Assembly: GCA_963971405.1 (NCBI GenBank)
Contig: OZ020492.1
Span: 11,210,151-11,274,150 of the forward strand
From: Psococerastis gibbosa
Taxonomy: Eukaryota; Arthropoda; Insecta; Psocodea; Psocidae
Direction: 5' to 3'
Length of the DNA: 64,000 bases
Each line of letters begins with the position of its first letter. The first letter of the stretch is position 1. The translations under genes and the position numbers were made by a program. The notes under the pieces are model-generated. The model was not told the DNA's origin. It made no database searches and saw only the letters and a list, made by a program, of their open reading frames with translations. Positions 11,747 to 23,458 of this stretch are shown piece by piece.

Positions 11747-12281
11747 AACCTCCCTTGGAAAGCGACCTATTTCGTTTGGTTAATCTAGTACCTATAACAT
11801 ACCTGAAGTTAGAAAGCGGTTCTATACGTTCCTCAGAAAAATTATGTTTTAGTCATTTTTCATGAAAATTGAGCTTTCTTTTATTTTTGACACCCTGAAC
11901 CAAACTGTCAACCTGTCACCTAGTGGGTTTCGTTTAAATTAATAAATACTACAAAATATGTTCATTTAAAGTAAATAGTTGGAGCAGTTTTTTAGAAAAA
12001 TCTTTTTTGGCCGTTGTTTGAAGTTTTTTTAACTTTTGCTGTTTCTGAGATTTTTTTATACTCCTTTTTGGCGGTGAAAAAAATACAATATTTTTTGAAC
12101 CTACACGCCGAATTCAATCAAATTGTATCGAGTAGTTTGACAGCAAATCAAGTTACAGACAGACATATCTCAAAGCCACTTTTTCCTGGAGCCTCAAAAC
12201 GAGAAAATCCGTTGGAAACTCGAAATTTGACATTTCGACCGTTACCTTCTTTATAATAAAGCATGTTCAGGAAAGCAATAA
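11747..12281 (+). mobile_element. Family B element, diverged 3' half
   Basis: Begins at CTTGGAAAGCGACCTATTTCG and ends at AGGAAAGCAATAAATA. Internal blocks ACATACCTGAAGTTAGAAAG and GTTGGAGCAGTTTTTTAG are recognisable but diverged, indicating an older copy. Confidence 0.65.
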
Positions 12282-12540
12282 ATAGGCAAACAGCGATGGA
12301 CATGATACAATACAAGGATAACAAAGCTTTCCTTATACTTACGTGTTTATCGGAAAGCAACAACTCTAATCACAAGTGTGTCGTTATAGCCGAAGTGCAT
12401 GATATATACGACCTGTAGGAAATAAGTTGGTATACCACCATTATACCGCCATTGTAACCGGATTTTTATTTAAAAAGTCTAGTGAATTCTAAGTTTTCAG
12501 CGTCCTCAATCAATAAGAAATTATTTGTATTAATATGACT

Positions 12541-12576
<36 letters not shown>
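12541..12576. repeat. Poly-T tract of about 36 nt
   Basis: Likely the tail of a minus-strand retroposon whose body would be 12577 onward. The adjoining sequence (ATGTCTGAAGTCTTGCAAGA) matches no family identified here and has no polyadenylation signal. Confidence 0.6.
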
Positions 12577-12577
<1 letters not shown>

Positions 12578-13204
12578 TCAGGATGTCTGAAGTCTTGCAA
12601 GACCAATTGGTCTGTCTGCAAGTTCTTCACTATATGTACTTGTACCTTTTTGAGACGTCTGTAGGCCATGTCTAGCATTCTGTTATTTTTAATTTAAATT
12701 AAAAATATGACTGTTAACTCCCATAGTTGTCAACAATTATTATTTACAGAGTTGGTATGGCAACAATTGTGGATTAACCAGTCTTTCCATTTTAATATTA
12801 TAATTCACTAGCCATTTCACTCGTTCATTCGCGATTATACTGCAAATGAAGAGCTGTGGGGGAGGAATTATGGGTCATTTGAGTATTTCTGGGTAAAAAT
12901 TTACCGTAACTAGGCTTATAGAGGCACAAATGTTGTAATACAATAACTTAACTTCTTATGTGCCATGGACTAGTTGTATCACGTAAAAAGAAAATTGGCC
13001 CCTCTAAATCAGATATTTAATTAACTATTTTTTAAATTTTAATTTAATTATTAAAGATTTAGTTTATTTAAATTGTAGAAGACTATTTTTTACAATATAT
13101 TTTAAGGTGTTTTTAATTTTTGGTAGAACAGTTCCTTCTTGAAGACTACTGGGGGCTATAATTTTGCCCAATGTAAAATTATTGGATAAACTACAACACT
13201 AAAA

Positions 13205-13350
13205 TTTTCTGGCCATTCTTCGGAGGGCATGTAAAGCAGGCGGTCCCGGGTCATCCTAGTTGAGTGTAAGAGAGGACTTTATAGCCCTAACTCCGCTAGG
13301 TTGGCTTAGTAATAGAAACAATAAAAAGTCCTTATTTATTTATTTATTTA
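13205..13350 (+). mobile_element. SINE family A, 5'-truncated
   Basis: Begins at ATTTTCTGGCCATTCTTCGG and keeps the GGGCATGTAAAGCAGGCGG block, CTAACTCCGCTAGG and the (TTTA)n tail. The tRNA-like head is missing. Confidence 0.8.
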
Positions 13351-13408
13351 AAATTAAAAATACCCTGTAACACGAACTTCTACAAATTTAACTGACCAAA
13401 TTGGTTTC

Positions 13409-13535
13409 GATGGCAAGGTGGTAGCGTGCTTTTACTTGTGCGAGTCTCTACACATCATAAGATCGGAGACTTGTAACTTAATACGGGTACTAATCTATAT
13501 AGGCGACTAAAGAGGTCAATCGGATACATAAATGT
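13409..13535 (+). mobile_element. SINE family I with tRNA-like head
   Basis: Starts GATGGCAAGGTGGTAGCGTG, which resembles a polymerase III A box (TGGCNNAGTGG). About 26 nt later GTGCGAGTCTC resembles a shortened-spacing B box. Continues through GATCGGAGAC and AGAGGTCAATCGGATACAT. Confidence 0.6.
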
Positions 13536-13748
13536 TTTGAATCCGATTAATCTTTATAAAAAAAACTTTAACAACTTGCTTGGTAAATTTAATAAAAATA
13601 ATTAGTATCGAAGTTTGTGGTGCCAATTTTCTACGTTCTATATAATCTTAGGTGACGACCAGGGGGAGGGGGGAGATTCTGAGTAAACCACAGGAAATAT
13701 CCGTGAGCTATTGTTGAGAAATTGTTACGTAAAAAGAAAAAAAACATT

Positions 13749-13917
13749 CCTCTAGGTTTTGAAGTGTCGATTGGCCGCAGTTATGCCAATTCATTTGTTT
13801 GATAATGGGGGTGCTGTAAAAGGATTTACTCATTTGTGGCCAATGGGCACCCTAAATGACGCATCTGACGGCCACATTCTATATATCAAAATGTAGAGGA
13901 ACACATCTTTCTTCTAA
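13749..13917. mobile_element. Decayed foldback element (family J-like)
   Basis: Left arm ATTCCTCTAGGTTTTGA and right arm CAAAATGTAGAGGAACA are approximately inverted, with TTGGCC and GGCCAC blocks also mirrored. It resembles the foldback at 17825-18007. The interior has no coding content. Confidence 0.4.
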
Positions 13918-14044
13918 CTTCACAATAATATACTCTAAGTAAATTATCTGAAGGAGTTTGGGTTGGCTATAGGGCAGAATATCTTAGCAAGGGTGATTAC
14001 AAAGAACTAAAGAACTAATGCCTTCGTTGGCATTATTGTTTGTT

Positions 14045-14165
14045 TTTTTTGTACTCGCGCGACTCTCTATACACCATGCGAACGGAGACCTATCGTAATT
14101 CATAACACGGATATTAGGCCTACCTACACAGGTGACTGATGGGGTTGTTAAGATACATTCATTAA
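14045..14165 (+). mobile_element. SINE family I, diverged
   Basis: Contains GTACTCGCGCGACTCTCTA, ACGGAGACCTATCGTAA and ATTCATTAAATTGCTTGCATG, aligned in order with the other family I copies. Confidence 0.55.
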
Positions 14166-14391
14166 ATTGCTTGCATGAAATTAATTTTTTTTTTTTTAAT
14201 TATGAAATTCACATTATAGCAGAAAAGTATACTAAATTTTTATGACGCTAGAACCATTAATCATTTCGTGGCGAAAATGTGAATTCGACAGCGATCAGTG
14301 ACGTCACGTCATCTTCTTAGAACATAAGTATGTGTAAGGTTTTGGTTCTGTTAGCTTAGGGTGAATTCCTAAATTATATTGCAGTATTATA

Positions 14392-14540
14392 AATAAATAA
14401 ATAAATAAATAAGGACTTTTTTTGTTCTATTACTAAACCAACCTAGCGGAGTTAGGGCTATAAAGCCCTCTCTTACACTCAACTAGGGAGGCCCGGGACA
14501 GCCTGCTTTACATGCCCACCGAAGCATGGCCAGAAAATTA
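14392..14540 (-). mobile_element. SINE family A, 5'-truncated
   Basis: On the plus strand it runs (AAAT)n, TTCTATTACTAAACCAACC, AGCGGAGTTAGGGCTATAAA, then stops at GCATGGCCAGAAAAT before the head. Confidence 0.8.
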
Positions 14541-14618
14541 ATCAATGACAGGGGGTTCACTAACTAGTATTTAGTATGCTGAAGAGCCCTGGGGTATACA
14601 TAACACTGACAATAAATT

Positions 14619-14690
14619 GGACTTGTGGTCCAGCGGTTAAGACGAGGCACCGGTTAGGCGTAGATCGTGGGTTCGAAGCCCGCCAAGCCC
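14619..14690 (+). tRNA. tRNA-like sequence (pseudo-tRNA or SINE head)
   Basis: A 72-nt stretch folds partly as a tRNA. The acceptor arms GGACTTG and CAAGCCC pair at six of seven positions. The T arm is GTGGG-TTCGAAG-CCCGC. The A box TGGTCCAGCGG and a D stem GTC/GAC are present. The anticodon arm is poor (three of five pairs, C where U33 is expected), so a functional tRNA is unlikely. A retroposon head or a tRNA pseudogene fits better. Confidence 0.5.
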
Positions 14691-14782
14691 AGTTTTTCTA
14701 TATTCTCTAATTTTCGGTTAGGGTGAATTCGGCAGAATATATTTTTAATCTTTTTGGCGCTCGATTGTGCCATATCTCCTAT

Positions 14783-15179
14783 AGGCGCCGATTCCACCGA
14801 CCGGCTAGGGCTAAATACAAAAACAGTGAGTGACGTGGTAGCAGACATTCAAGACTTAGGTGGGGTTTCCACCGACCTCACATTGCAGAATGCAAATGAC
14901 ATTGACGGAAATTAGAATTTTTCTTTTTATAGAAATCTATTAAAATGTTTGTACTTAACATATCCCATGACGCCATTTTTTAATTTTAGTTTGTTTGAGA
15001 TTTTACTGTATGATCATTGATTAATTGTAACTATGGCATAGAGGAAAACAAACATTTCCGTCAATGTCATTTGCATTCTGCAATGCGAGGTCGGTGGAAA
15101 CCCCACCTAAGTCTTGAATGTTTGCTACCACGTCACCGTTTTTGTATTTAGCCCTAGCCGGTCGGTGGAATCCCCGCCA
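14783..15179. mobile_element. Foldback MITE family C, diverged termini
   Basis: Starts AGGCGCCGATTCCACCGACC after TA and ends GGTCGGTGGAATCCCCGCC. Long inverted arms share GACGTGGTAGCAGACATTC and the block TTTCCACCGACCTC. The centre contains CCATGACGCCATTTTTTAAT and TGATCATTGATTAATT. No open frame is expected in the fold. Confidence 0.8.
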
Positions 15180-15491
15180 TATCGAACTCTACGCCGCCCC
15201 AAATATCATGATCGCTGTGTTATTGAGTTTCTTCGTACTAAACACCATGGCACGACTACCACGACGACCAATGAAGTTGTGGACCTGAGGGCTGATAGAA
15301 GGTTCCCCTGCTGGCTGCTCTGATACGGTCTGCAACATACCCTCCCTATTTTTTCTGTTTTATGTGTCCGACTCTCGAACGTTGACCATCCGTGTCATAG
15401 TCCTATAGACACTGGACTATCCGGCCCCCTCCGTGTTTGGTGCCCCAAAATTCACCTCCGCTGCGATATAAACCACTTTATTGGTGGCCCC

Positions 15492-15570
15492 GGCCGAGTG
15501 GTTCATTAGTAGAACAAGGCACCATTATTTATGTACCATTCTGCAAAACCCACAGCCTTTGAACCCCCGC
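15492..15570 (+). repeat. tRNA-Ser/Leu-like relic
   Basis: GGCCGAGTGGTTCA matches the D-arm/A-box region typical of class II tRNAs. TTTGAACCCCC lies about 60-65 nt downstream as a B-box-like segment, a spacing consistent with a long variable arm. Acceptor pairing is not convincing, so this is a pseudogene or SINE head at best. Confidence 0.35.
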
Positions 15571-16087
15571 GCGGCAATACAACCACAACCTTAATAAACA
15601 AACTCCCAAAACAATACCTTTCAAAGCCCCCCCCCCTCCCACCTCACCCTCGGCCTTGTATAATAGTAACTGCGCCCGTCTTATATACTCGTAATGAGGA
15701 AAGGCCCCGATCTGTTAATTAATGCGCCATAGAGGCAAGAAAGCTTTTGAGTATTTAGAATACAATGAGGATTGAGGATAGGTAACACATATAGTGTACT
15801 AAAAAGAAGGGGGGAGGCGGGCGGCGGGCGGCGGGTGCAGTTTGAGTTCTATTTGCAAGAGAATGGACATTCACAAAGCCATTTTACGCCAGACATTTTC
15901 TTTTGAATTTCATGGGCCTGCTGACACGTCAAAAATCGATCAACACAGTCGACCTTTGAATGACACGTTATGGCAGCTGTAAATTAGGTTATTCTATTTA
16001 CTAAATATAAGTTAAATTGAAACTTAGTAAAAAATGAGCAGTGTTTTATTGAAAGAAAATAATCGTTTGCTAAAACAAGTAGTAGTT
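15571..16087. other. No gene recognised
   Basis: Has a C run at 15629-15641 followed by CCCTCGGCCTTG, which could be an isolated hAT right end, and a GGCGGGCGGCGGGCGGCGGG patch near 15819. Confidence 0.35.
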
Positions 16088-16303
16088 ACAGGACACGTAG
16101 AGTAGTGGTACAGTGGTACAGACTCCGACTTTCACCCGAAAGGTTGTTGGCTTGAGTCCCATACTGGCTATAATTTCTGGCCATTCTTCGAAGAGTATGT
16201 AAAACAGGCGTTCTTAGTTCAGTGTTAGTGGGGCGTTATAGTCCTAACTCCACGAGGTTGTCTTAGTAATAGAACTAAAAAGTCAATATTTATTTATTTA
16301 TTC
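16088..16303 (+). mobile_element. SINE family A, full-length
   Basis: Head through (TTTA)n tail present. A 10-bp duplication in the head (AGTGGTACAGTGGTACAG) distinguishes this copy. Confidence 0.85.
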
Positions 16304-17824
16304 AGTTACTATGTAGAAATATTTCGTTTTTTAAATTGCGGTTAGAATCTGTATGACTATAGTACTAGTGGTTTGTATTTATTTTTATTTTTAATAACAT
16401 CACTAGAAAATTTAACTTAGTTTCAATTAAAAAAATTTAAAGCGACATAACTAGAGAAAAATCTGAATTATTGACAACCTGAGTCACTCACGAATTGTCA
16501 AGAATATGAAAACTTTCTCGGATATGATGTGCAAGGGACAACAGCTACGATAGGGGGATGAATGATCTCACTAATAAAACTAGTCTGAACTTGTCTATTA
16601 TCGCTTGTGCTCGGTGTGGGTTGACATTGCGTGCGTGTACCACTACTACCAGTTTTTCAACGTCCAAAAATGCAAGCGGAAACGAATAGTGTCAGAAAAT
16701 CTTTCGGGACGTGGGACGTTGGCACTGGGCATACCCGAATAATAAATATTAACTAATATTTATTTACTTATTTTATAATTTACTCTTGGCGTAACTTGGG
16801 TTCATAAAGCTGACAACAAGCAGATGTCGGCTATCTTGGTCGAAATTTGACATGTCAACTGGCAAATAAAATTAAAAAAATTTAAAAAAAAAAACTCCTA
16901 GGTGGGAAATAATTTTGCGGGTGTCCCTTCTCTTCTCTATAGAACTCTAGGTGCAGTCAGGGCTCACACTAAGTTGGGAAGCGGGCTGCTCCGCGCATTC
17001 CCCCTCCCCTTTTTAGCCCCCTTGTCTGTCGCGACCCCCCCAACAGTCGGGAAATGCGCTCCGTTCCAACACCCAGTAATTGTCCGTGAGCCAACTTCAT
17101 GCTTGGGATGCGCCCCTTAGCATGGGGATCGGTAACGTGAGTGCGAAAAAATAAAAAAAAGGGGGGGCCCTATGCACGTCCACCGCCCCAAGTAATTGCC
17201 TAATGGAGTCAATATTTCGACCAATTGGCCGTGGTTCTGATTATTGTTGACGGCAAACATCAACGGTTTCCCCTCCTTTCATCCCTCTTTGCCCTTATCC
17301 GGAGTCAACCGTCTAGACCTTTTGCATTTAGACCATGCGTTCAGTCAAGTGCTTTAAATGGCTTGCATGAAATGTTTGTACCGCAGTGGCATGGACTCCA
17401 ACGCCTCCAATTGTCAACTCCAACAACCGTTGGTTCGAGTCTCATTCCCGTACACTTCCAAGACTTTAGTTCTAGATTTGTAGACATTTTTTCAAGATCA
17501 TTCTTAAAATACCTACCTATATATATTTAGAGGAGGTAGTAAACCCCGAATGGTTTGAGTTCCAATCCTAGACTACAGGTACTTTAGTCACTAAATAGTC
17601 CTACTGGAATGCGATACGTTTTTCACTAGCCCCTAGTCATGCTTGAATACCTACTTTAGCGCTTTGTCAAGGTAGGGAAGTGCAAATACTCTGAAAGCTT
17701 GTTGGTTCGAGTCCCTTTGTCGTACAATTTCTAGGCTTACAGTTGGAGAGGGGAAAACCTTACTGGAAAAAATCAAATTTAACGAAAAATATCGATGGGA
17801 GAGCTATATGATGTGTCATATCGT
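16304..17824. other. No gene; B-box-like patches
   Basis: The frame at 17225-17530 (101 codons) lacks motifs. GTTGGTTCGAGTCTCA at about 17427 and GTTGGTTCGAGTCCC at about 17700 look like old tRNA-like SINE heads, but their bodies do not match family A. Confidence 0.35.
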
Positions 17825-18007
17825 AGAAGAAACGGTCCTCTACATTTCGATATACATTATGTAACCGTCATTAACCCCAACCACAGTTAAAGAATTTGAT
17901 TTGTAAAACAAAACGGAACTTAGTCCGAAGAAATTCTAAAACTGTGGCCAATCGCTGCTTGTGGTGGCCACATACTATATATCTAAATTTAGAGGAACAT
18001 TTCTTCT
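17825..18007. mobile_element. Foldback element family J-like
   Basis: Arms AGAAGAAACGGTCCTCTACA and the reverse complement of TTTAGAGGAACATTTCTTCT pair over about 45 nt with mismatches. TGGCCA sites lie inside. Resembles 30094-30417 in its arms but has no tandem duplication. Confidence 0.5.
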
Positions 18008-18514
18008 ATACTTTAAGATGTTTCAAATGTCCAATAGTCTCTAAGGTTACAAAATAGTCCAGATTAAAGTGTATATTGATATAGTAGTATATACTAGCCA
18101 AATAATTATTTCAATATGTTAAGGATATGCAAAGTAAAAATCTAATGAAGTGTTGATGGTTAAAATCCTACACATCTCTCGCATATTATAATTATTACTG
18201 AAATTACGTACGTAGTGGTTTAAAGACGGAAATAGACAGAAAATAAAAGGCACAAAAAAGCATGGTAAATACGGTACTGGTATTCTATAATCGCTCATAT
18301 GAATAATGAATATTATAAAACTCCATGATTCAAGTTTAGTAGCTTTGAAATTGAGATTTAAGGCATAAAAATTACGGTATATATGGCTCTAAAAGTCATA
18401 ACCTTTAATATTTATCCAGTTAATTTATAAGAAAAACAGCCCATTTTTGAAAGGAACCGTTGGTTGGCTGGTTTTCAGTTTTTATGATTTTTGGTGTGTT
18501 GATTCTGATACTAA

Positions 18515-18724
18515 ATAAAATAAATAAATCTTGACATTTTGTTGTTCTATTACTAAGCCAACCTAGCGGAGTTAGGGCCCTCTCTTACACCCAACTATGA
18601 AAGCCCGGGACTGCCTGCTTTACATGCCCTCCAAAGCATGGCCAGAAAATGTAGCCAGTGGGGGACTCAAACCAACAACCTTTCGGGTGAAAGTCGGAGT
18701 CTGTACCACTACTCTACAAGACCT
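18515..18724 (-). mobile_element. SINE family A, full-length
   Basis: From the (AAAT)n tail at left to ACTACTCTACAAGACCTG at right. It lacks the GCTATAAA segment found in the body of most copies. Confidence 0.85.
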
Positions 18725-18901
18725 GATTCTGGCATTTCATACAAACATTTCGAGGTGGAAAATTGGCAAATAAGTAAAAAAAATCATGTCACTGCGGATT
18801 TCTCACTGTAGCTCGAAATGTATCAACTTTTCCGAACGCCGGCGCACAGACGGTCGTTTTCTAAAATTCACTATTTTCAGCGATTCAACGGCATAAAAAA
18901 A

Positions 18902-19328
18902 GAACAAGTCCGAGTTTACTCGAACATGCTATGCTTACCTATTTATCAAATTTGCATTGGTACCGAAATAAACAATACGATATTTCCATAGTAAAGAATT
19001 TTCGGTCACGTCTGGAATGTTCAATTCTATCTAGTTTGAAGTCAAACATTTGTGGGTGGGAGGCTGCGGGAGTTAGCCCAAAATAGAAAAAAAAGTGGCC
19101 CTGAGGCATGATTGTTTTAAACCTACATGCAAAATTTCAACAAAATCTACCGGGTTGTTTACCCACAAATCGACGACAACCAGCAGATGACAGACACACA
19201 GACATTTCGTAAAAACCACTTTTTGATTCCTGTGGCCTTAAAACGTGTATATCTACTGAAATCCCGAAATCGAAAATGACGACCATCACAAAACTTTCCT
19301 TATGCTACGTATAATTAGGAAAGCAAAA
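18902..19328 (+). mobile_element. Family B element, internally deleted
   Basis: Both ends are present: AGTCCGAGTTTACTCGAACATG at left and ATTAGGAAAGCAAAAAC at right. The central several hundred bases are missing relative to 9136-9966. Confidence 0.7.
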
Positions 19329-19346
19329 ACTAACGATCATTACATG

Positions 19347-19955
19347 TCAGGACATGTAGAGTGGTGGTACAGACTCCAACTTTCATCCAAACGGTTGTTG
19401 GTTCGAGTCCCACACTTGCTACATTTTCTGGACATGCTTCGGAAGGCATGTAAAGCAGGCGGCCCTGAGTCTTCCTAGTTCCTAGTGTACGAGAGGGCTT
19501 TATAGCTCTAACTCCGCTAGGTCGGCTAAGGTGCCCATTCCATTGACCGGCCAGGGCTATTTCCAAAAACGGTGACGTGGTAGCAGACATTCAAGACTTA
19601 GGTGGCGTTTCCACCGACCTCGCATTGCAGAATTGACTTGAATTGAATTATTTTCCTCTATGCCATAGTTAAAATTGATCAATGATCATACTGTAAAATC
19701 ACCAACAAACAAACTAAAATTAAAAAATGGCGTCATGGGATATGTTAAGTACAAACATTTTAATAGATTTCTATAAAAAGAAAAATTCTAATTTCCGTCA
19801 ATGTCATTTGCATTCTGCAATGCGAGGTTGGTGGAAACGCCACCTAAGTCTTGAATGTCTGCTACCACGTCACCGTTTTTGTAAATAGCCCTAGCCGGTC
19901 AATGGAATGGGCACCTTAGTAATAGAATAGAAAAAGTCAATATTTATTTATTTAA
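19347..19955 (+). mobile_element. SINE family A split by a MITE
   Basis: The SINE head and body occupy 19347-19528 and the TAGTAATAGAATAGAAAAAG plus (TTTA)n tail resume at 19917. The interrupting element is family C. Intact copies read GGCTTAGTAATAG at this point, so the insertion duplicated TA. Confidence 0.9.
19529..19916. mobile_element. Foldback MITE family C, TA duplication
   Basis: Ends are AGGTGCCCATTCCATTGACC and GGTCAATGGAATGGGCACCT. TA flanks both sides (19527-19528 and 19917-19918). Inverted arms extend more than 100 nt. At 388 bp without a transposase frame it is non-autonomous. TA duplication is typical of the Tc1/mariner (IS630) group; that assignment is inference. Confidence 0.9.
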
Positions 19956-21341
19956 TTATTACCCATTTCTGGGAGAGTAAAGGACTGCAGCTGAACACAG
20001 GAGTTTATTAAGCTCCCTCTAGCTCTTTTACTCAAGCCATTGATCATAGATTTTCTTTTACTTTTTTTTTCGTTTTTGGGAATGTTGTACCTCGAACAAC
20101 ACCCTATAATGAAAAATATGAAAAAGTTTCAACATCAACGGAACTGTCCGTGTAAAATTACATTTTATTTTTTTTCAAAGCACTCTCTTTGTTTCTAAAG
20201 GCTTGGTGATGAAAGACACACAATTATAAAACAAAAAGTTTTAAATCTTTCAAAACATAATGCTTCAAGCGTCATACGCAAGCTATATTGATTTGGTCCA
20301 TTCAAGTTGTAGAGGTGTGGGGGGCCCTTTCTCCGGCTGAAAAGTCTTGCACCCCTACACGAATATTCCACTATCATTTATAGAATAGAGACACAGGATG
20401 CAAAATAGAATTGAATAGAGTGAAGCGATTTATCATTAATGCCAAGGCACGTTCCAATTTCCCGCCAAATATTTTGACAATATTATTTATTTGCTTTAGT
20501 TTGTTGTTTTAGTTTGTTTAATTTATTGTGATTTTATATTTTGAGGCTTTTTGTGGGGGCCCTGGGGCGATGGCCCGCCTGGATCCATAGCCAACTGGGT
20601 GTATCTCACTCACAGTATTATAAGGTATTTTTAATTTTTGTTGCTATTTATTGCTATTATTACCATGGGAATTCGGTATATTTCTGGCCTCCTTAGCAGA
20701 AAAATTATTGCAACAAATCAAAACTAAATTCCTTATAATGTGTTCGAAATAGTCCGCTACAACTTGATTAAACCAAATCTTGATAACTCATATATTTATA
20801 TTATATAAATTATACATTCAGAATGATCCGGGGGCGATCAATATCTACTGTCAGCTTTTTCTTCAATTGTAAGTGAAAATTTGCTGAATTTTTGAATTCA
20901 AATAAAAAATTCTTTGAAAACAGTTGGAGAGACTAGACAAAAAAAAATATGGGAAATTTCCAACTCTTACAGCAAACAGACAACCTTCCGGAAAAGAGAC
21001 GAAAGACAAAACCACTAAACCAATAATTTTCTTGATTGAAAGACACAGCGCGGTTGCTTGGGATTTAGCAGGCAAAACTTTTACCAATTGTGAATCACTC
21101 TATCAACTTCCCTTGTTACATAATGCAACCACATATGTATTCTTATCATATGAGAGCTACCATTCTATCAGGACCTTATGTAAAACACATGGCTCATGGT
21201 TAGCTTAGGCAGTGCCTATAATTGTTGTAGATACTTGTTTGTATAACTACTTTCACTTGGGCATGCCGCTGCCGCCTCGAGCGTTTTAGGTACGATATTT
21301 GCAGTCGGCTGCAAAAGTTGTCTTGCTTTCTGTCGTCCATA
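19956..21341. other. No gene recognised
   Basis: AT-rich. The overlapping frames at 20863-21208 lie opposite each other and have no motifs. GGGGCCCTGGGGCGATGGCCC at about 20557 is a short G/C patch, possibly a decayed hAT end. Confidence 0.4.
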
Positions 21342-21385
21342 CAGGGGCGTAGCTGAGGCTGGTTAGTTAGGGGGGGGGGGGTGTT
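21342..21385 (+). mobile_element. hAT-type left terminus, orphan
   Basis: CAGGGGCGTAGCTGAGG followed by a G run. No matching right end (CTACGCCCCTG) was found downstream. Confidence 0.4.
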
Positions 21386-21484
21386 ATTTTTTTACTACCG
21401 TTCGAGCTTAATTTCACCCTAGCCTAGAGCTGTGGTGCTGGTGTACCTGTCGTCCTGAAGGATTTTTTTTTTTTGAAATCTAGG

Positions 21485-21720
21485 TCTACTTAAAGTGGCC
21501 GATTGGTCTGTTGTCCAATGCCAACGACCCCATGGATTTCGGACAGTATTTATATTGTTTCTGTATGCAATTTTGTCCATTGGCAAACTGGTGTACGTCC
21601 TCGATGTCAACCTACGCCGGCTACAGGCGATAATAGACAAGCTGAGCCAAGCTTACCATTGAGACAATGTAATAGGCGGAAGCATGACAACCAAATAGAG
21701 ATACGAGTCGATGTACCTGT
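21485..21720 (+). repeat. Dispersed repeat K, copy 1
   Basis: Shares several blocks with 56738-56925: CCAATGCCAACGACCCCATGG, TTTGGCAAACTGG-like text, CTCGATGTCAACCTAC and AGATACGAGTC. Copies are collinear and of similar length. Identity of the parent element is unknown. Confidence 0.7.
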
Positions 21721-21870
21721 CGTACATCGGTGAGAAAATAATATTGTGAGGCTTACCTTTCCTTCGCTTTCGCAACGATGGAGCCGGAAGACAGGTGGGG
21801 GGGGGGGGGGTGCTGCCTACGTTCCAAATCCTCTTTAGAGACTCTTGATATTTTCCGCTCCAAGCAATTG

Positions 21871-22111
21871 ACATCGGAACATATAGACTAGTGGTATACA
21901 AACTCCAACTTTCTCCCAAAAGGTTGTTGGTTCGAGTCCCACACTTGCTTCATTTTCTGGCCATGCTTCGGCATGTAAAGCAGGCGGTCCCGGGTTTTCC
22001 TAGTAGTGTGTAAGAGTGGGCTTTATAGCCTAAACTCAGCTAGGTTGGCTTTGTAATGGAACAAAAGTGAATATTGTTAATTATTTTTATATTTATTTAT
22101 TTATTTATATT
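21871..22111 (+). mobile_element. SINE family A, full-length
   Basis: Head with ACTAGTGGTATACAAACTCC, a 10-nt gap after CATGCTTCGG, and a long (TTTA)n tail. It starts about 30 nt after a G run. Confidence 0.8.
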
Positions 22112-22507
22112 ACATTATATTTTTTATTGACCAATCTAAATTCTAAGCACTGAATCAGAAAGTCAATGCGATATTGTCGCTATTAAAGATTAATAAAATT
22201 ACCACTACCCACCAGAAGATTCAAAAGAAAAGAGACGTTGACCCGTCCTAAGTATATTATACAATACACAAATGAAAATCTGAGTGGCTCGAAACGGTTA
22301 AGAATGTGTTTTTTTTGGAAGAATACCGTGTATTTTGGAATGCATTGTTAAATGAGAAAGCAGAGGACCATTTAGGTACACTACATTTCTTCGTCTCGTA
22401 TAATATAAAATTTATGTCAATAGAACTTTTTTGTTGAACATAAGCCATCCCTCCTCGTACGAACAATTGCCACTGGTACCGGTTCTATTAAATAAGGGTA
22501 CATTTGT

Positions 22508-22640
22508 TATTGCTTTCCTAGTTGTACGTTGGTATAAGGAAAGCATTGTAATTTTCGAAATTTTCGATTTCGTGATGCACGTTTTGATGTCCCAAGAACC
22601 TAAAAAAGACTTTTTTTTAACGAAATGTTTGTATGTCCCT
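22508..22640 (-). mobile_element. Family B 3' end fragment
   Basis: Plus strand begins TTGCTTTCCTAGTTGTACG, GTATAAGGAAAGCATTG and runs to CGAAATGTTTGTATGTCC, matching the terminal 130 nt of family B. Confidence 0.6.
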
Positions 22641-23450
22641 TTGTTTTTGATTTGCTCTTATAGGATGTGCGCGATATGGCGAACACGCTTTCGTGATAAT
22701 TTTTTACCAAAATTCTCTATTTTTCATTCAGATTTAGGGGAAATATGTATAAATATTTGAGTGACTGGTGTCGGTGGTGACCGATGGTGACTAGATACAA
22801 GTGGCGAGCCTGGTGACGAGGTATGGAAGTACATTGGGGCTGTGACAATGTTATATGTGTCTGTGTACCACCATGTGTGACATGTGGACTTCAAAGTGCG
22901 ACCCTCTCGAGTCGAGTTCGGCAACCAGTTCGAACACATCCTCCAGTGCTTCGGTTCGAGGCTCGTTCAGTATGTACTTTTTTGTATTTTTTTTTCTTGT
23001 AGATAGCGCAGTTAAGAAGAAGCTAATCATAAATATTGGATGCCCCTGGATCACCCCCAAATCAGTTAACTTTTATTTTGCATTCAATATACTACGAAAG
23101 ATTTAGTCTATTCAAGTTGCGGATTACTCTTTTATGCATAGAACTCTAAGGAAATTTTTAATTTGGTTGCAGTGATTTTCCATTAAGGAGATAATGCGAC
23201 AGAACATTTCTATTAAGTTATCTTTATTATAATGTCTTCAAAATAATTCAAAGTTACAAAGGAGACGATTTCAAAATATATTGAAATACCTTTTAAAAAT
23301 AGTGAATGAAGTACTCTTAATCTATATTTATATTATTATTATATTTAAAAAAAAAATATAAAAAAATAAAAATCACGTGTTAAAGTAAATTACAAATAGG
23401 AATAAACATATTGATTTGGGATGATCTAGGAGTGGCTAATATCTACGGCA
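22641..23450. other. No gene recognised
   Basis: Overlapping frames on both strands (22724-23106) are Ser/Thr-rich without a motif. A GGTGAC-rich patch lies at 22770-22820. Confidence 0.35.
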
Positions 23451-23458
23451 TAGCCGTG

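Noticed and set aside
13600..13680. GGTGACGACCAGGGGGAGGGGGG as a hAT-MITE start
   Set aside because: No inverted partner and no 8-bp duplication found.
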